Below are positions 26,023 through 34,963 of a stretch of 64,000 nt of DNA, one piece after another. This stretch comes from DASXMT01 sp963781305 (GTDB taxonomy: Bacteria > Actinomycetota > Acidimicrobiia > Acidimicrobiales > RAAP-2): the NCBI GenBank assembly GCA_963781305.1, contig CAWAFL010000011.1, positions 1,860,001 through 1,924,000 on the forward strand, written 5' to 3'. The notes beneath the pieces were generated by a model that was not told where the DNA came from, did not search any database, and saw only the letters and a program-made list of their open reading frames with translations. Every line of letters begins with the position of its first letter. The first letter of the stretch is position 1. A program made the translations under genes and the position numbers.

Positions 26023-26265
26023 GCGCCAGTTCTACTAGGCACGCCAGTCCCATAGGGACGGGCCGCCTATCGGCACGCCAGTCCTATAGGCACGACACCG
26101 CAGGCACGACACCGCTACCAGGCGCCGCTACCAGGCGCCGCTACCAGGCGCCGCTAGCAGGCACCGCACTTCTCGAGGCCGACGGTTCCGGCTCTGCCGG
26201 CTCGGCCTCTGCCGGCTCGGCCTCCGCGGGGTTCGCCCAGCTGAACGGGCGTGCTTCAACTGTAT
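26023..26265. repeat. Intergenic tandem repeats before the MerR gene
   Basis: Four 13-base units GCTACCAGGCGCC run from 26114 to 26165 (the last diverged), followed by two 15-base units CTCTGCCGGCTCGGC at 26192-26221. The first 90 bases hold looser repeats of CACGCCAGTCC(C/T)ATAGG type. No gene is seen in the 245 bases. Confidence 0.85.
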
Positions 26266-26277
26266 GAGTGATTACTC
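26266..26277. promoter_or_regulatory. Short dyad at the MerR start
   Basis: GAGT-gatt-ACTC spans the GTG at 26268. If translation starts at ATG 26298 instead, the dyad could be an operator for autoregulation. The site is short and the idea is speculative. Confidence 0.2.
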
Positions 26278-27134
26278 CTAGAGTGAGTCTCGTGGAGATG
26301 CGCGTGGAGGAGCTGTCGGCGAAAGCAGGGGTCTCCGTCGACACCATCCGGTACTACCAGTCCAAGGGCCTCCTTCCCGCTCCGCGACGCCAGGGCCGGG
26401 TGGCCTGGTACGACACCGACCACCTCGAGCGCATTGCCCGGGTGCGTTCCCTTCAGTCTCGGGGGTACACCCTGGCCACCATCGTCCGGCTGGTGAACGG
26501 CGAGCTCGACGCGGCCGATGAGGCGCTGCTCGGCGAGCTGGCTGGCTCTGGGCTCTCCGATGCCGGCACCATGCCCGACTATTCGGCCTCGGCCGCCGGT
26601 CGGGATCCCACCCAGGCGGGAGCATCGCCAGCGCAACCACGCGAGCAGGAGCTGTTCACCATCGAAGCCCTGGCTCTGCGTACCGGTGTCCCGCTGCCGC
26701 TGCTGCGGGCCGTCGAATCAGAGGGCCTGCTCGTTCCTCGGCGTGTGGGTTCCGAGGAGCGCTACACGTCAGAAGACGTCGACGCGGCCCGAGCCGGACT
26801 GGCGCTCCTGGAATGGGGCGTTCCCCTCTCTGCCCTGTTGGACCTGGGCCGACGCCACCACGCCGCTACTGCGTCAATAGCCCGCGAAGCCGTCGACCTG
26901 TTCTCAGTCCATATCCGAGGCTCGCTCCGGGATGAATCCGGCGAGAACGATGTCGAGCGCACAGAGCGACTGGTGGAGGCCTATGCCCAGCTTCTCCCGG
27001 CGGTGACCACCCTGGTCGGACATCATTTCAACCGGACGCTGCTCAAAGCGGCCCTCGATCACATCGAGCAGGTTGGAACTCCTGTTGAGATCCAGGCCGT
27101 CCGAGATCAGGACGACCAGGCCGCAGCCCAATGA
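26268..27134 (+). CDS. MerR-family regulator with two MerR-like helix-turn-helix segments
   Basis: Transcription regulator of about 280-288 residues. The N-terminal MerR DNA-binding region is clear (MRVEELSAKAGVSVDTIRYY, LLPAPRRQGRVAWY). A second, weaker MerR-like unit begins near residue 126 (LFTIEALALRTGVPLPLLR, then EERYTSEDVDAA). A helical C-terminal effector region follows. Start is GTG 26268 or ATG 26298. The stop overlaps the menG start (ATGA), so it is co-translated with menaquinone genes and may control them. Confidence 0.85.
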   Translation: MITPRVSLVEMRVEELSAKAGVSVDTIRYYQSKGLLPAPRRQGRVAWYDTDHLERIARVRSLQSRGYTLATIVRLVNGELDAADEALLGELAGSGLSDAGTMPDYSASAAGRDPTQAGASPAQPREQELFTIEALALRTGVPLPLLRAVESEGLLVPRRVGSEERYTSEDVDAARAGLALLEWGVPLSALLDLGRRHHAATASIAREAVDLFSVHIRGSLRDESGENDVERTERLVEAYAQLLPAVTTLVGHHFNRTLLKAALDHIEQVGTPVEIQAVRDQDDQAAAQ

Positions 27135-27898
27135 GCGTCGAACCGGCCACGCCGCGAGCAGCGACAGGGGATCACATCCCACTAGACATTGCGGCACGGG
27201 CAGCAGAAGCCGATCTGCCCACCGGTTCGGAGAAGACAGCCCTGGTGCGGTCGATGTTCGATGCGATCGCACCTCGCTACGACCTGGTCAACCGGCTCAT
27301 GACCTTCGGGCTCGACATCCGATGGCGACGGCAGTCGGTCGATGCCCTGGGGCTGCCACCGGGATCGCTGGTGCTCGATCTGGCCTGTGGAACGGGTGAC
27401 TTCCTCAGGATCCTCGACAGCGAAGGGCTCAGGCCCGTGGGCATGGACCTGTCCTGGGGCATGTTGGCCGCCAACCAAACCGGCGAGCCTCTCGCTCAGG
27501 CCGATGTGTCGGCACTCCCAGTGGCCGATGCCTCGGTGGACGGCATCACCTGTGGCTACGCCCTGCGCAACTTCACCGATCTGAGTGCTGCATGCAGGGA
27601 ACTGGGCCGAATCGCCAGGCCTGGTGGCCGGATCAGCCTCCTCGAGGTGGCCGAGCCCGAGCACACTCTCTTGCTGGTCGGTCACAGAACCTGGTTCCGT
27701 CACGTCGTGCCTGTGATCGGCGGGATCTTGTCGGACGGTGCCGCCTATCGGTACCTGCCCAAGTCCACCGCCTACCTGCCCCCCACGGGCGAGCTGCGTT
27801 CGATGCTCCAAGATGCCGGCTTCTCCTCGGTCAACCGGCGTGCGCTGTCGGGCGGCCTCAGCCAGCTGATCACCGCCACCCGGACCGGCCGGCCATGA
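27131..27898 (+). CDS. menG: Demethylmenaquinone methyltransferase
   Basis: SAM-dependent C-methylation in the last step of menaquinone synthesis. The 255-residue protein has the UbiE/MenG signature YDLVNRLMTFGLDIRWR, the SAM motif LDLACGTGD and GYALRNFTDL. It overlaps the MerR gene and menF by 4 bases each. Confidence 0.94.
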   Translation: MSVEPATPRAATGDHIPLDIAARAAEADLPTGSEKTALVRSMFDAIAPRYDLVNRLMTFGLDIRWRRQSVDALGLPPGSLVLDLACGTGDFLRILDSEGLRPVGMDLSWGMLAANQTGEPLAQADVSALPVADASVDGITCGYALRNFTDLSAACRELGRIARPGGRISLLEVAEPEHTLLLVGHRTWFRHVVPVIGGILSDGAAYRYLPKSTAYLPPTGELRSMLQDAGFSSVNRRALSGGLSQLITATRTGRP

Positions 27899-29430
27899 CT
27901 GGCAGCCACCTGCGGGCCACCTCCCTGCTGCTCGATGACGGTCCGGCCATCGACCCGTTCTCCCTGGCCGGTCGGAGCGGGATCATTATCGCCACCGAAG
28001 AGATGACGCTGGTGGGCGTAGGCGTGGCCTTGTCGATACCGCTGCCCGGGGGCCTCGAGGACGATGACGGCGTCGCTAGCGTCCAGCATCGGCTGGCGGC
28101 CATCGACACCGACGATCGCGTCCGCCGGACCGGGTCGGGTGTGCTCGCATTCGGCAGCCTCCCGTTCGACCGGGCGATACCGGGCGCCCTCGTGGTGCCC
28201 GAGCTCCTCTATGGTCGGTCGGCCGACGGTGCGGAATGGTTGACCGTAGTCAGGGCTGGCCCCGGAATCACCTCGTCAGCGGGCTGGCGGTCCGAGCTCC
28301 TGGCCCGCTCGTCATCCTCGGCTGGAGGCCTGACTGGAGGCCCGACCGGGGATCCGGTCCCGCCGGGTCCGATGCGGTCGATCACGCCGCCGTCGGTCAC
28401 GCCACCGTCGGTCACGGCCCCCCTGATCACACCGCAGGCCTCGGACCGTTGGTTTGTCGATGCGGTTGCCCGGGCCGTGGGCTACATCAGACACGGCGAC
28501 CTCCGGAAGGTGGTGCTGGCCCGCCAGATCGAGTTGACCTTCGATACGCCCATCGACATCCCCGAGCTCGTCCGACGATGGCGAGACGTCGAGCCGACGG
28601 CCACGGTCTTCTCGATGCCAGTCGATGGCGCCCAATTCGTGGGGGCCAGCCCCGAGCTCCTGGTCGCCCGATCGGGCGAGACCGTGCAATGCCGACCGCT
28701 GGCCGGCACGTCGAGCAGACCCCAGCTGTCCTCCGCCCACGAGGCCTCCGCCAATGAGGCCTCCCCCCTCGAGGCCTCTACCCGAGTGTCCTCCAACCAT
28801 GCGGACCCCGCCAGCGACAATCAGGCGCCGATGGCGCCCACTGACCTCCGGGCGTCGACGAAGGACAACAGCGAGCATCGGCTGGTGGTCGAGGCTATCG
28901 CCGATGCCTTGGACCCGATGTGCGAACGCCTCGACGTCCCTTCCTCTCCGGACCTCATCCATTTCCACAACGTGTCGCATCTAGGCACCAGCATCTCGGG
29001 CACCCTGTCGGAGCCCTCATCGAGCCGGCCCTCGGTGCTCGAGCTGGTGGCCACGCTCCACCCGACGCCCGCGGTCGGCGGCGTCCCCCGTCAGCAAGCC
29101 CTGTCCGTCATCGATGAGCTCGAACCCGGCGACCGCGCCCATTACGCCGGACCGGTCGGATGGATGGATGCCGCAGGTGACGGACGGTGGGTCGTGGGTA
29201 TTCGGGCGGCAACGATCGCCGGTCGTCATGCCCAACTGGCAGCAGGGGTGGGCATCGTGGAGGGATCGGACCCTTTGTCCGAGCTCCGCGAGACGAACTG
29301 GAAGTTCACCGCCGTCTTCGATGCGCTTGCCCCCGGCCATCAACTGGTTGCCGGTGATTCCCGGGAACTACGCCACGCCATGACCGTCACGCCCGAACAG
29401 GTGGACCAATCGCCGCGGCGAGCCGGCTGA
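27895..29430 (+). CDS. menF: Isochorismate synthase
   Basis: Converts chorismate to isochorismate for menaquinone. From ATG 27895 it has 511 residues. Chorismate-binding features are RKVVLARQIEL, CRPLAGTSSR, LHPTPAVGGVPRQQA, YAGPVGW and GAGVGIVEGSDP-like residues near the end. Two low-complexity inserts stand out: a Pro/Thr/Ser stretch (about 28310-28440) and an Ala/Ser-rich insert with HEASANEASPLEAS (about 28710-28860) between the PLAGT motif and the SEHRLVV helix. The family normally has about 15-20 residues at the second position. The longer frame from 27592 lies inside menG. Confidence 0.9.
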   Translation: MTGSHLRATSLLLDDGPAIDPFSLAGRSGIIIATEEMTLVGVGVALSIPLPGGLEDDDGVASVQHRLAAIDTDDRVRRTGSGVLAFGSLPFDRAIPGALVVPELLYGRSADGAEWLTVVRAGPGITSSAGWRSELLARSSSSAGGLTGGPTGDPVPPGPMRSITPPSVTPPSVTAPLITPQASDRWFVDAVARAVGYIRHGDLRKVVLARQIELTFDTPIDIPELVRRWRDVEPTATVFSMPVDGAQFVGASPELLVARSGETVQCRPLAGTSSRPQLSSAHEASANEASPLEASTRVSSNHADPASDNQAPMAPTDLRASTKDNSEHRLVVEAIADALDPMCERLDVPSSPDLIHFHNVSHLGTSISGTLSEPSSSRPSVLELVATLHPTPAVGGVPRQQALSVIDELEPGDRAHYAGPVGWMDAAGDGRWVVGIRAATIAGRHAQLAAGVGIVEGSDPLSELRETNWKFTAVFDALAPGHQLVAGDSRELRHAMTVTPEQVDQSPRRAG

Positions 29431-29627
29431 GCGGGATTGGGCCGACAGCCAACGGAACCGCTGGGGCTCGAGCCGCTGACAGATATCGAGCGCTGACAGA
29501 GAGTGTGTCGGACGGGCCGGACCGAGCCGGACGGGAGCGCTCAAGTCGGACGGGCCGGACCGACCCAGACGAGCCGGACGGGAGCCGCTCAGTGAGCGGA
29601 CCAGAATGCGAGCCGGACGGGACCCGA
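29431..29627. repeat. Repeat-containing gap between convergent menF and hydrolase
   Basis: Several imperfect copies of CGAGCCGGACGGGA and TCGGACGGGCCGGACCGA fill this 197-base gap. No coding frame or clear terminator was identified. Confidence 0.7.
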
Positions 29628-30461
29628 TCAGTGTGAGCGGGCTGGACGGTCACCGGCGCGGGCATCAGTAGCTCGAATGACCTCGGCCAGCGCACCGGCG
29701 GCGTCACGGGGAACGAAATGCCCGATGCGGGGCAACCGGATCAGCTCGGACCCCCGGATGGCCTGCGACAGGGTGTCTGCCGATTGCGGGGGCACGACGA
29801 GGTCCCACTCCCCGATCACGACCGATGTTGGCACCTCCACCTCCGTCATTGCCTGCTCCATGTCCTCGAGCTCGTCGAGCAAGGCCCGCTGCTCGATGAC
29901 GAACGTACGCTTCGTCCGTCCCCATGCGCCGGGAAGACCATCGGAGAGACCTTCATCGGGCAGGATGGCCTCGAGGTACCGGCCGGCCCCGTTCGGGAGC
30001 CGCGGCGTCAGGCGACGAATCCTCGGCAGCACCCCGCCCATGACACCCAAGCCGGCGATGGTGAGCGCATCGCCAACCCCGTGGGTGGCCAGCAGTCGGT
30101 CCAAACCGTTGACCGTGTCGGCGGTCCCCACCGATCCGACCAGCACCAGGCTTCGCACCAGCCAGGGATACTGGCTGGCCAACAGGATGGCCACCCCGCC
30201 GCCCCAGCTATGACCGACCACCGTGGCCGGAGCTGCGTTCACATCGAGGAGGAAGTCGGCGATGGCAGCCGCGTTAGCGGACAGTCCTCCTCCCTCCCCA
30301 GGGGACCGGCCGTTCCCGATGCGATCCGGGGCGAGCACGCGGAACTCGTCGGTCAGCTGGTCGATCACCGCCGACCACGACGATCCCGTTCCGGGCTGTC
30401 CGTGAAGAAGGAGCACCGGCGGACCGGTGCCCCGGTCAATGGTGAACAGAGTCGGGCTCAT
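29628..30461 (-). CDS. Alpha/beta-fold hydrolase
   Basis: A 277-residue soluble hydrolase. It has the oxyanion HG (LLLHGQPGTG), nucleophile Ser85 in VVGHSWGGG, the acid Asp in IGEWDLVVPP and the His in RIGHFVPRD, a complete triad. Substrate unknown. The start ATG 30461 overlaps the upstream kinase 3' end by 26 bases, so it belongs to the regulator-kinase transcript. Confidence 0.88.
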   Translation of the reverse strand: MSPTLFTIDRGTGPPVLLLHGQPGTGSSWSAVIDQLTDEFRVLAPDRIGNGRSPGEGGGLSANAAAIADFLLDVNAAPATVVGHSWGGGVAILLASQYPWLVRSLVLVGSVGTADTVNGLDRLLATHGVGDALTIAGLGVMGGVLPRIRRLTPRLPNGAGRYLEAILPDEGLSDGLPGAWGRTKRTFVIEQRALLDELEDMEQAMTEVEVPTSVVIGEWDLVVPPQSADTLSQAIRGSELIRLPRIGHFVPRDAAGALAEVIRATDARAGDRPARSH

Positions 30462-32031
30462 GGACCTCGATCGGATCGGGTACCGGTGAGCGTCGAGACG
30501 AAGCGCCAGACCGTGGTACCCCGGGCATGGATCGGCTGTCCGCCTGGGGATCGGTTGGCATTCTGGGGCCGTTGTTCGGGCTGTCGGGCGCCATGCCTCG
30601 GCGGGGCAGGACGACCACGAACGAGGCCCCCTTTCCGGGAGCGGTCTCCACGCTGACGTCGCCACCGAGGGACTTGGCCACGGTGGCGACGATGAACAGC
30701 CCGAGTCCGGATCCGCTTTCACGTCCCGACGACGTGCCTCGGTAGAAGCGATCGAAGACTCGGCTGGCTTGCTCCGCATCCAGTCCCGGGCCCTCGTCCC
30801 GAACCCGCAAGGTGGTCTGACTCTCTGACTGCTCCACCCTGACATCCACCGAGGTCCCAGCCGGCGTGTGGATCAGCGCGTTCTGCAACAGGTTCTGGAT
30901 CAACTGCTCGATGTGCTTCTCGTCGGCCTCGATGATGGCGTGGTCCGAGGTGGTGAGCGTGATCTGTCGGCTGGGATCGAGCGCCCTGGCGTCCTCCACC
31001 GCATCGCTGACGATGGAGGTCAGATCGACCGGCCGCTTCTCGGGAACCGGGCTCTCGCCCATGCGGGCCAGGATCAGCAGGTCGTCCACCAGCATGCCCA
31101 TCCTGGCCGACTCGCTCTCGATCCTGGCCAACGCCCGTTCCCGGGCCTCGTCATCCTCGAGCGCATCCTTTCGGAGCAGCTCCGCGTAGCCGCGGATCGA
31201 GGTCAGCGGCGTTCGCAATTCGTGGGAGGCATCGCTGAGGAAGCGCCGGAGCCGGTCTTCCGAGATCCGCTGTTTGTCGAAGGCCAGCTCGATCTGGGCC
31301 AACATGCCGTTCAACGCCTTGCCCAGCCTGCCGATCTCGCTCTTGTCGTCGGCCGGCTGCACCCGCCGGGTCAGGTCGCCGGCGGCGATGGCGCCCGCCT
31401 CTGCGGTCATGTCTTCGAGGGGTCGGAGGCCGCGGGTGATCAGCAGGGTCAACATGATCAGCAGGGCAACGACCACGCCGGCAGAAACGGCCAGCTCCAC
31501 GTGGAGGAGCGAACCGAGCGTGGCGTTGACCGAGTCGAGCCGGGCGGCGACCACCAGAGTCCCGTTGGGAAGGGCAGATGCCTGTAGTCGGTACTCGGCG
31601 TCAGGCTGAGACTCGGCCCGCACCGAGGGGACGTTGACTGCCGCCGCATCCGGGCGATAGCTCCCGTGGGTCAGCTCATGCCGGGTGAACGCGGCGCGCA
31701 CCGGCAGCTTGGCCGGAAGCTTCGGCGGCGGGTCCTGGAACAGCTTGCTACCGGAAGGTCGGGTCAAGACCGGTTTCCCCGCCCTGTTCAGGATCTCCAC
31801 GTACACCTGAGGGCTTACGATCCTGCCGACAGTCGCCGCGCTCAATGGCACCCCGCGCGACTCATCATGCAAGAAGGCCGAGTCCACCTGGTCCTGAGCC
31901 ACGCTGAGCTGGTCGTCGGTCCGGCCATAGAGATACGAGTGCAATGAGCTGTAGGTGACCACGTCCACGGCGACGAGACCCAAAGCCACCAGGATGATCA
32001 TGATGGCGATCAACCGTCGCCTGATCCTCAT
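30436..32031 (-). CDS. Sensor histidine kinase
   Basis: A 531-residue membrane kinase. Transmembrane 8-28, extracytoplasmic sensor 29-175, transmembrane 178-199, HAMP 200-252, phospho-His270 in DASHELRTP, ATPase with QNLLQNALIHT, RDEGPGL and GSGLGLFIV. A Pro/Ser-rich tail of about 55 residues follows the catalytic domain. The paired regulator lies 31 bases upstream. Family resemblance is to actinobacterial MprB/TcrY-type kinases; signal unknown. Confidence 0.93.
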   Translation of the reverse strand: MRIRRRLIAIMIILVALGLVAVDVVTYSSLHSYLYGRTDDQLSVAQDQVDSAFLHDESRGVPLSAATVGRIVSPQVYVEILNRAGKPVLTRPSGSKLFQDPPPKLPAKLPVRAAFTRHELTHGSYRPDAAAVNVPSVRAESQPDAEYRLQASALPNGTLVVAARLDSVNATLGSLLHVELAVSAGVVVALLIMLTLLITRGLRPLEDMTAEAGAIAAGDLTRRVQPADDKSEIGRLGKALNGMLAQIELAFDKQRISEDRLRRFLSDASHELRTPLTSIRGYAELLRKDALEDDEARERALARIESESARMGMLVDDLLILARMGESPVPEKRPVDLTSIVSDAVEDARALDPSRQITLTTSDHAIIEADEKHIEQLIQNLLQNALIHTPAGTSVDVRVEQSESQTTLRVRDEGPGLDAEQASRVFDRFYRGTSSGRESGSGLGLFIVATVAKSLGGDVSVETAPGKGASFVVVLPRRGMAPDSPNNGPRMPTDPQADSRSMPGVPRSGASSRRSPVPDPIEVHEPDSVHH

Positions 32032-32062
32032 GGTCGGAGCTCCCGGTATCGCCGACCGACCC

Positions 32063-32755
32063 TCATGACGGAGGTTCTCGGAGGCTGTAGCCCACTCGTC
32101 GGATGGTGTGAACCAGGGGCGGATCGAACCGGTCGATCTTCTTGCGCAGGTAGCTGATGTAGGTCTCGACGATATTGGCGTCGCCCTCGAAGTCGTAGTC
32201 CCATACCGCGCTCAGGATCTCGGACTTGGACACCACGCGTCGGGCGTTGACCAAGAGGTAGCGCAAGAGGTTGAACTCAGTGGCGGTGAGCTCGATCAAT
32301 TCGCCGGCTCGCCAGACCTCGTGAGTCTCGTCGTCCATGATCAGGTCGGCGAACCGGAGGCGGCCGTCGGGGTCGGACCCGTCGGGCATGGTTCGACGAA
32401 GCACCGCCCGGATCCGGGCCACCAGCTCGTCGATGCTGAACGGCTTGGTCACGTAGTCGTCGCCGACGGCCAGTCCGGCCAGCTTGTCGCCCGACGTGTC
32501 TCGAGCGGTGAGGAACAGGACGGGGGTGCTGGTGCCGGCAGCCCGAAGCTGATGGCACACCTCGATCCCCTCGAGGTCAGGCAGCATCACGTCGAGCACG
32601 ATCATGTCGAACCCGCCGGGTAGGGCCATGGACAGGGCCTGGGCCCCGGTGGCGGCCACTTCGATGTCGAATCCCTCGAACCGGAGGGCGGCGGCCAGCA
32701 CGTCGGTGATGTACGGCTCGTCGTCCACCACTAGGACTCGCCCCGATGTTCTCAT
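32063..32755 (-). CDS. OmpR-family response regulator
   Basis: Partner of the following kinase; 230 residues. Receiver domain with VVDDE, phospho-acceptor Asp55 (IVLDVMLPD), Thr83 (FLTARD) and Lys104 (TKPF); winged helix ends NIVETYISYLRKKI and IRRVGYSLR. One residue appears missing before DDYVTKPF (GLAVGDDY where the family has G-A-DDY), shortening the Thr-Lys spacing by one. The DNA reading is unambiguous. Confidence 0.93.
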   Translation of the reverse strand: MRTSGRVLVVDDEPYITDVLAAALRFEGFDIEVAATGAQALSMALPGGFDMIVLDVMLPDLEGIEVCHQLRAAGTSTPVLFLTARDTSGDKLAGLAVGDDYVTKPFSIDELVARIRAVLRRTMPDGSDPDGRLRFADLIMDDETHEVWRAGELIELTATEFNLLRYLLVNARRVVSKSEILSAVWDYDFEGDANIVETYISYLRKKIDRFDPPLVHTIRRVGYSLREPPS

Positions 32756-32792
32756 GGCTCCATGCTTGCAGACGCCCGACCTCGGCCAGCCC

Positions 32793-33542
32793 TCAGACGG
32801 GAACCTCGACCGGCTGGGTCTTCCCTCGCAGGGAGTTGAACGCCCGGAGCAAGCCCCACCAGGTCACCAGGCCGAACGCCTCGACCACGATGAACATCGA
32901 CATCTTGGACTCGCCCTCGACCCGGTCGACGAACCGGATGGGCACTTCGACGATGGGAGCGCCCGCCCGCTTGGCCTGATAGGTCATCTCGATCTGGAAT
33001 CCGTAGCCGTCGGCCCGGATGGCGTCGAGATCGATGCGGCGCAGCAGGGGCGAGGCATAGGCCCGAAAGCCGGACGTCGAATCGTTGACCCCCAGGCCCA
33101 AGAGCGCTTGGGCGTAGACATTGCCGCCCCGGGACACCAGGCGCCGGTGCCAGGCCCAGTTCGGAATGGAACCGCCGGGCACGTAGCGTGAACCCACGAC
33201 GAGCTCTTTGCCGTCGCTCAGTGGAGCGACCAGCGCGGGCAGGGCATCGGGGTCATGGGAGAGATCGGCATCCATCTCGATGCAGGCGTCGTACTGGCGA
33301 TCGAGCCCCCATCGGAATCCGGCACGGTAGGCGCTGCCCAGACCCGACTTCTGGTCACGGCGGAGCACCTCGACACCACCGATCTCGGTCCCCGTCGACT
33401 CGGCCAGTTTGGCCGTTCCATCAGGGCTTCCATCGTCAACGACCAGGATGGTGGCGTCAGGAAGTGCGCCGCGGATGCGCCGAAGCACCCGGTCGATATT
33501 CTCCGATTCGTTGTACGTGGGAAGGACCACGAGCACGCGCAC
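32793..33542 (-). CDS. Polyprenol-phosphate mannosyltransferase (Ppm1-like)
   Basis: GT2 glycosyltransferase of 249 residues that probably charges polyprenyl phosphate with mannose for lipoglycans or O-mannosylation. It shows LPTYNESENI, VVDDGSPDGT, MDADLSHDP and the dolichol-phosphate mannose synthase pattern SRYVPGG...SGFRAY. There are no C-terminal transmembrane helices and no fused Lnt domain, as expected for a stand-alone catalytic subunit. Confidence 0.9.
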   Translation of the reverse strand: MRVLVVLPTYNESENIDRVLRRIRGALPDATILVVDDGSPDGTAKLAESTGTEIGGVEVLRRDQKSGLGSAYRAGFRWGLDRQYDACIEMDADLSHDPDALPALVAPLSDGKELVVGSRYVPGGSIPNWAWHRRLVSRGGNVYAQALLGLGVNDSTSGFRAYASPLLRRIDLDAIRADGYGFQIEMTYQAKRAGAPIVEVPIRFVDRVEGESKMSMFIVVEAFGLVTWWGLLRAFNSLRGKTQPVEVPV

Positions 33543-33551
33543 GGGGGCAGC

Positions 33552-34922
33552 TTACGGGACGTGGTCGGGTGCATCGGTGGCGCGGACCAGCGAAGACTCC
33601 GAGTTGGCGCCCGCAACGGGTAACTCCGCGCTGGTGCCGTCAGCGGTCGACTCGGGCACGGTCCCCCGGGTGTGTTGCCAGATCTCACGGAAGACAACTT
33701 GGATCGCCCCACCAACCGGGATGGCCACCAGGGCGCCGGCCAGGGCGCCGAGGGCCGAGCCGAACACGCCACCCAGGTTCGCCCCCACCAGTACCGAGAG
33801 CAGCACCCACAGGGGGTTCATGCGAACGGTCCTGCTCATGACGATCGGGTAGAGGAAGTGGTTCTCGACCATCTGGAAGGCCACGAAGACGATGAGGGCC
33901 ACAAGGGCGGCCGCTGGGGAGTGCAAAAGGGCGATGACCACGGTGGGTACGCCGGCGATCAAGCCCCCGACCAGGGGGATCATGGCTACGAGTCCGACCC
34001 AGAGCCCCAGGAGCAGGGCGAAGGGCACGCCCAGGATGACCATGGTCACGAAGATCACCAACCCGAAGATGAGGGAGAGGGCGACGTTTCCGAGCACGTA
34101 GTTGGTAACCGACCTGGAGACCGTGTTGGCTACTTGCTCGACCTTTGCTCGCCGCTTGGGAGCGAGGGAGCCCAGGAACCCGCGGCGGATGGCCGGCGCC
34201 TCGATGAGCATGAACAGCGAGAGGAAGCCGATGGTGGTGAGGGCCAGGATGGTCGAGAAGACGGCCTTGCCCAGGTTGGTGCCCACGCTGAGGGCCGGCT
34301 TACTCAGGTTGTGTGCCGCGGTTTGGATCTTGGGAGCGTTCTTCTGCACCCAACTGAGCAGGTGAACCCGATCGAGAAGGTGGGCAAGGGTGCCGTGGCC
34401 CCTCTTCAGATCGCTGATCATGTGCGGGAGTTGTTCGGCGAAGTGGGTGAGCGAGTTCACCAACGGGTATCCGAAGAGCACGAGCAATCCGGCGAAGGCC
34501 AACACGGCGGCCACGAACACGAGAGCGACGGCGGAGCCACGCTTCAGCCGCCAGCGCTGGAGGGCCACCACCGCGGGGTTGAGCACCAACGAGATGAAGG
34601 CGGCAATGAGGATCCACAGGATTACCTCTCGCAGGCGGCCGATCAGCCGGTACAGCACCCAGGTCACGATGACGACGGCATCGATGGTCAGAATGGTGCG
34701 GAGTGGGACCCCCTTGTTGGCGAAGGCGGCAAACAGCCGATCGCGGCGCGGGGCATCCGAGCCTGGATCCTCGTGCCGATCTTCGATGCGGACCGTCGTG
34801 GTCGGAGCGGTGGCCGGTGCGCTGCCCACCTGCTCGCTCGAGGGAGGGCTGCCCACCTGCACTTTCGATGGAGGGGTGCCCGCGTCATCACCCGCCCGTC
34901 CGTCACTCGCCCCCTCGCTCAT
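33552..34922 (-). CDS. AI-2E/PerM-family membrane transporter
   Basis: 456 residues from ATG 34922: an 80-residue Ser/Pro/Thr-rich cytoplasmic leader, then about eight hydrophobic segments in the AI-2E exporter/PerM pattern with the central soluble region between helices 3 and 4 and the conserved VGLVAMIPLVGG segment. Transported substrate is unknown; the family name should not be read as evidence for AI-2. Divergent from the flippase-like gene with only 41 bases between starts. Confidence 0.85.
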   Translation of the reverse strand: MSEGASDGRAGDDAGTPPSKVQVGSPPSSEQVGSAPATAPTTTVRIEDRHEDPGSDAPRRDRLFAAFANKGVPLRTILTIDAVVIVTWVLYRLIGRLREVILWILIAAFISLVLNPAVVALQRWRLKRGSAVALVFVAAVLAFAGLLVLFGYPLVNSLTHFAEQLPHMISDLKRGHGTLAHLLDRVHLLSWVQKNAPKIQTAAHNLSKPALSVGTNLGKAVFSTILALTTIGFLSLFMLIEAPAIRRGFLGSLAPKRRAKVEQVANTVSRSVTNYVLGNVALSLIFGLVIFVTMVILGVPFALLLGLWVGLVAMIPLVGGLIAGVPTVVIALLHSPAAALVALIVFVAFQMVENHFLYPIVMSRTVRMNPLWVLLSVLVGANLGGVFGSALGALAGALVAIPVGGAIQVVFREIWQHTRGTVPESTADGTSAELPVAGANSESSLVRATDAPDHVP

Positions 34923-34963
34923 CGCCTCAGCATGGCAGGTCGACCAGGTAGTGGCGTGCCAAC

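Noticed and set aside
33552..34922. Quorum-sensing AI-2 exporter
   Set aside because: The family name is historical; no luxS or related gene is visible, so the substrate is left open.
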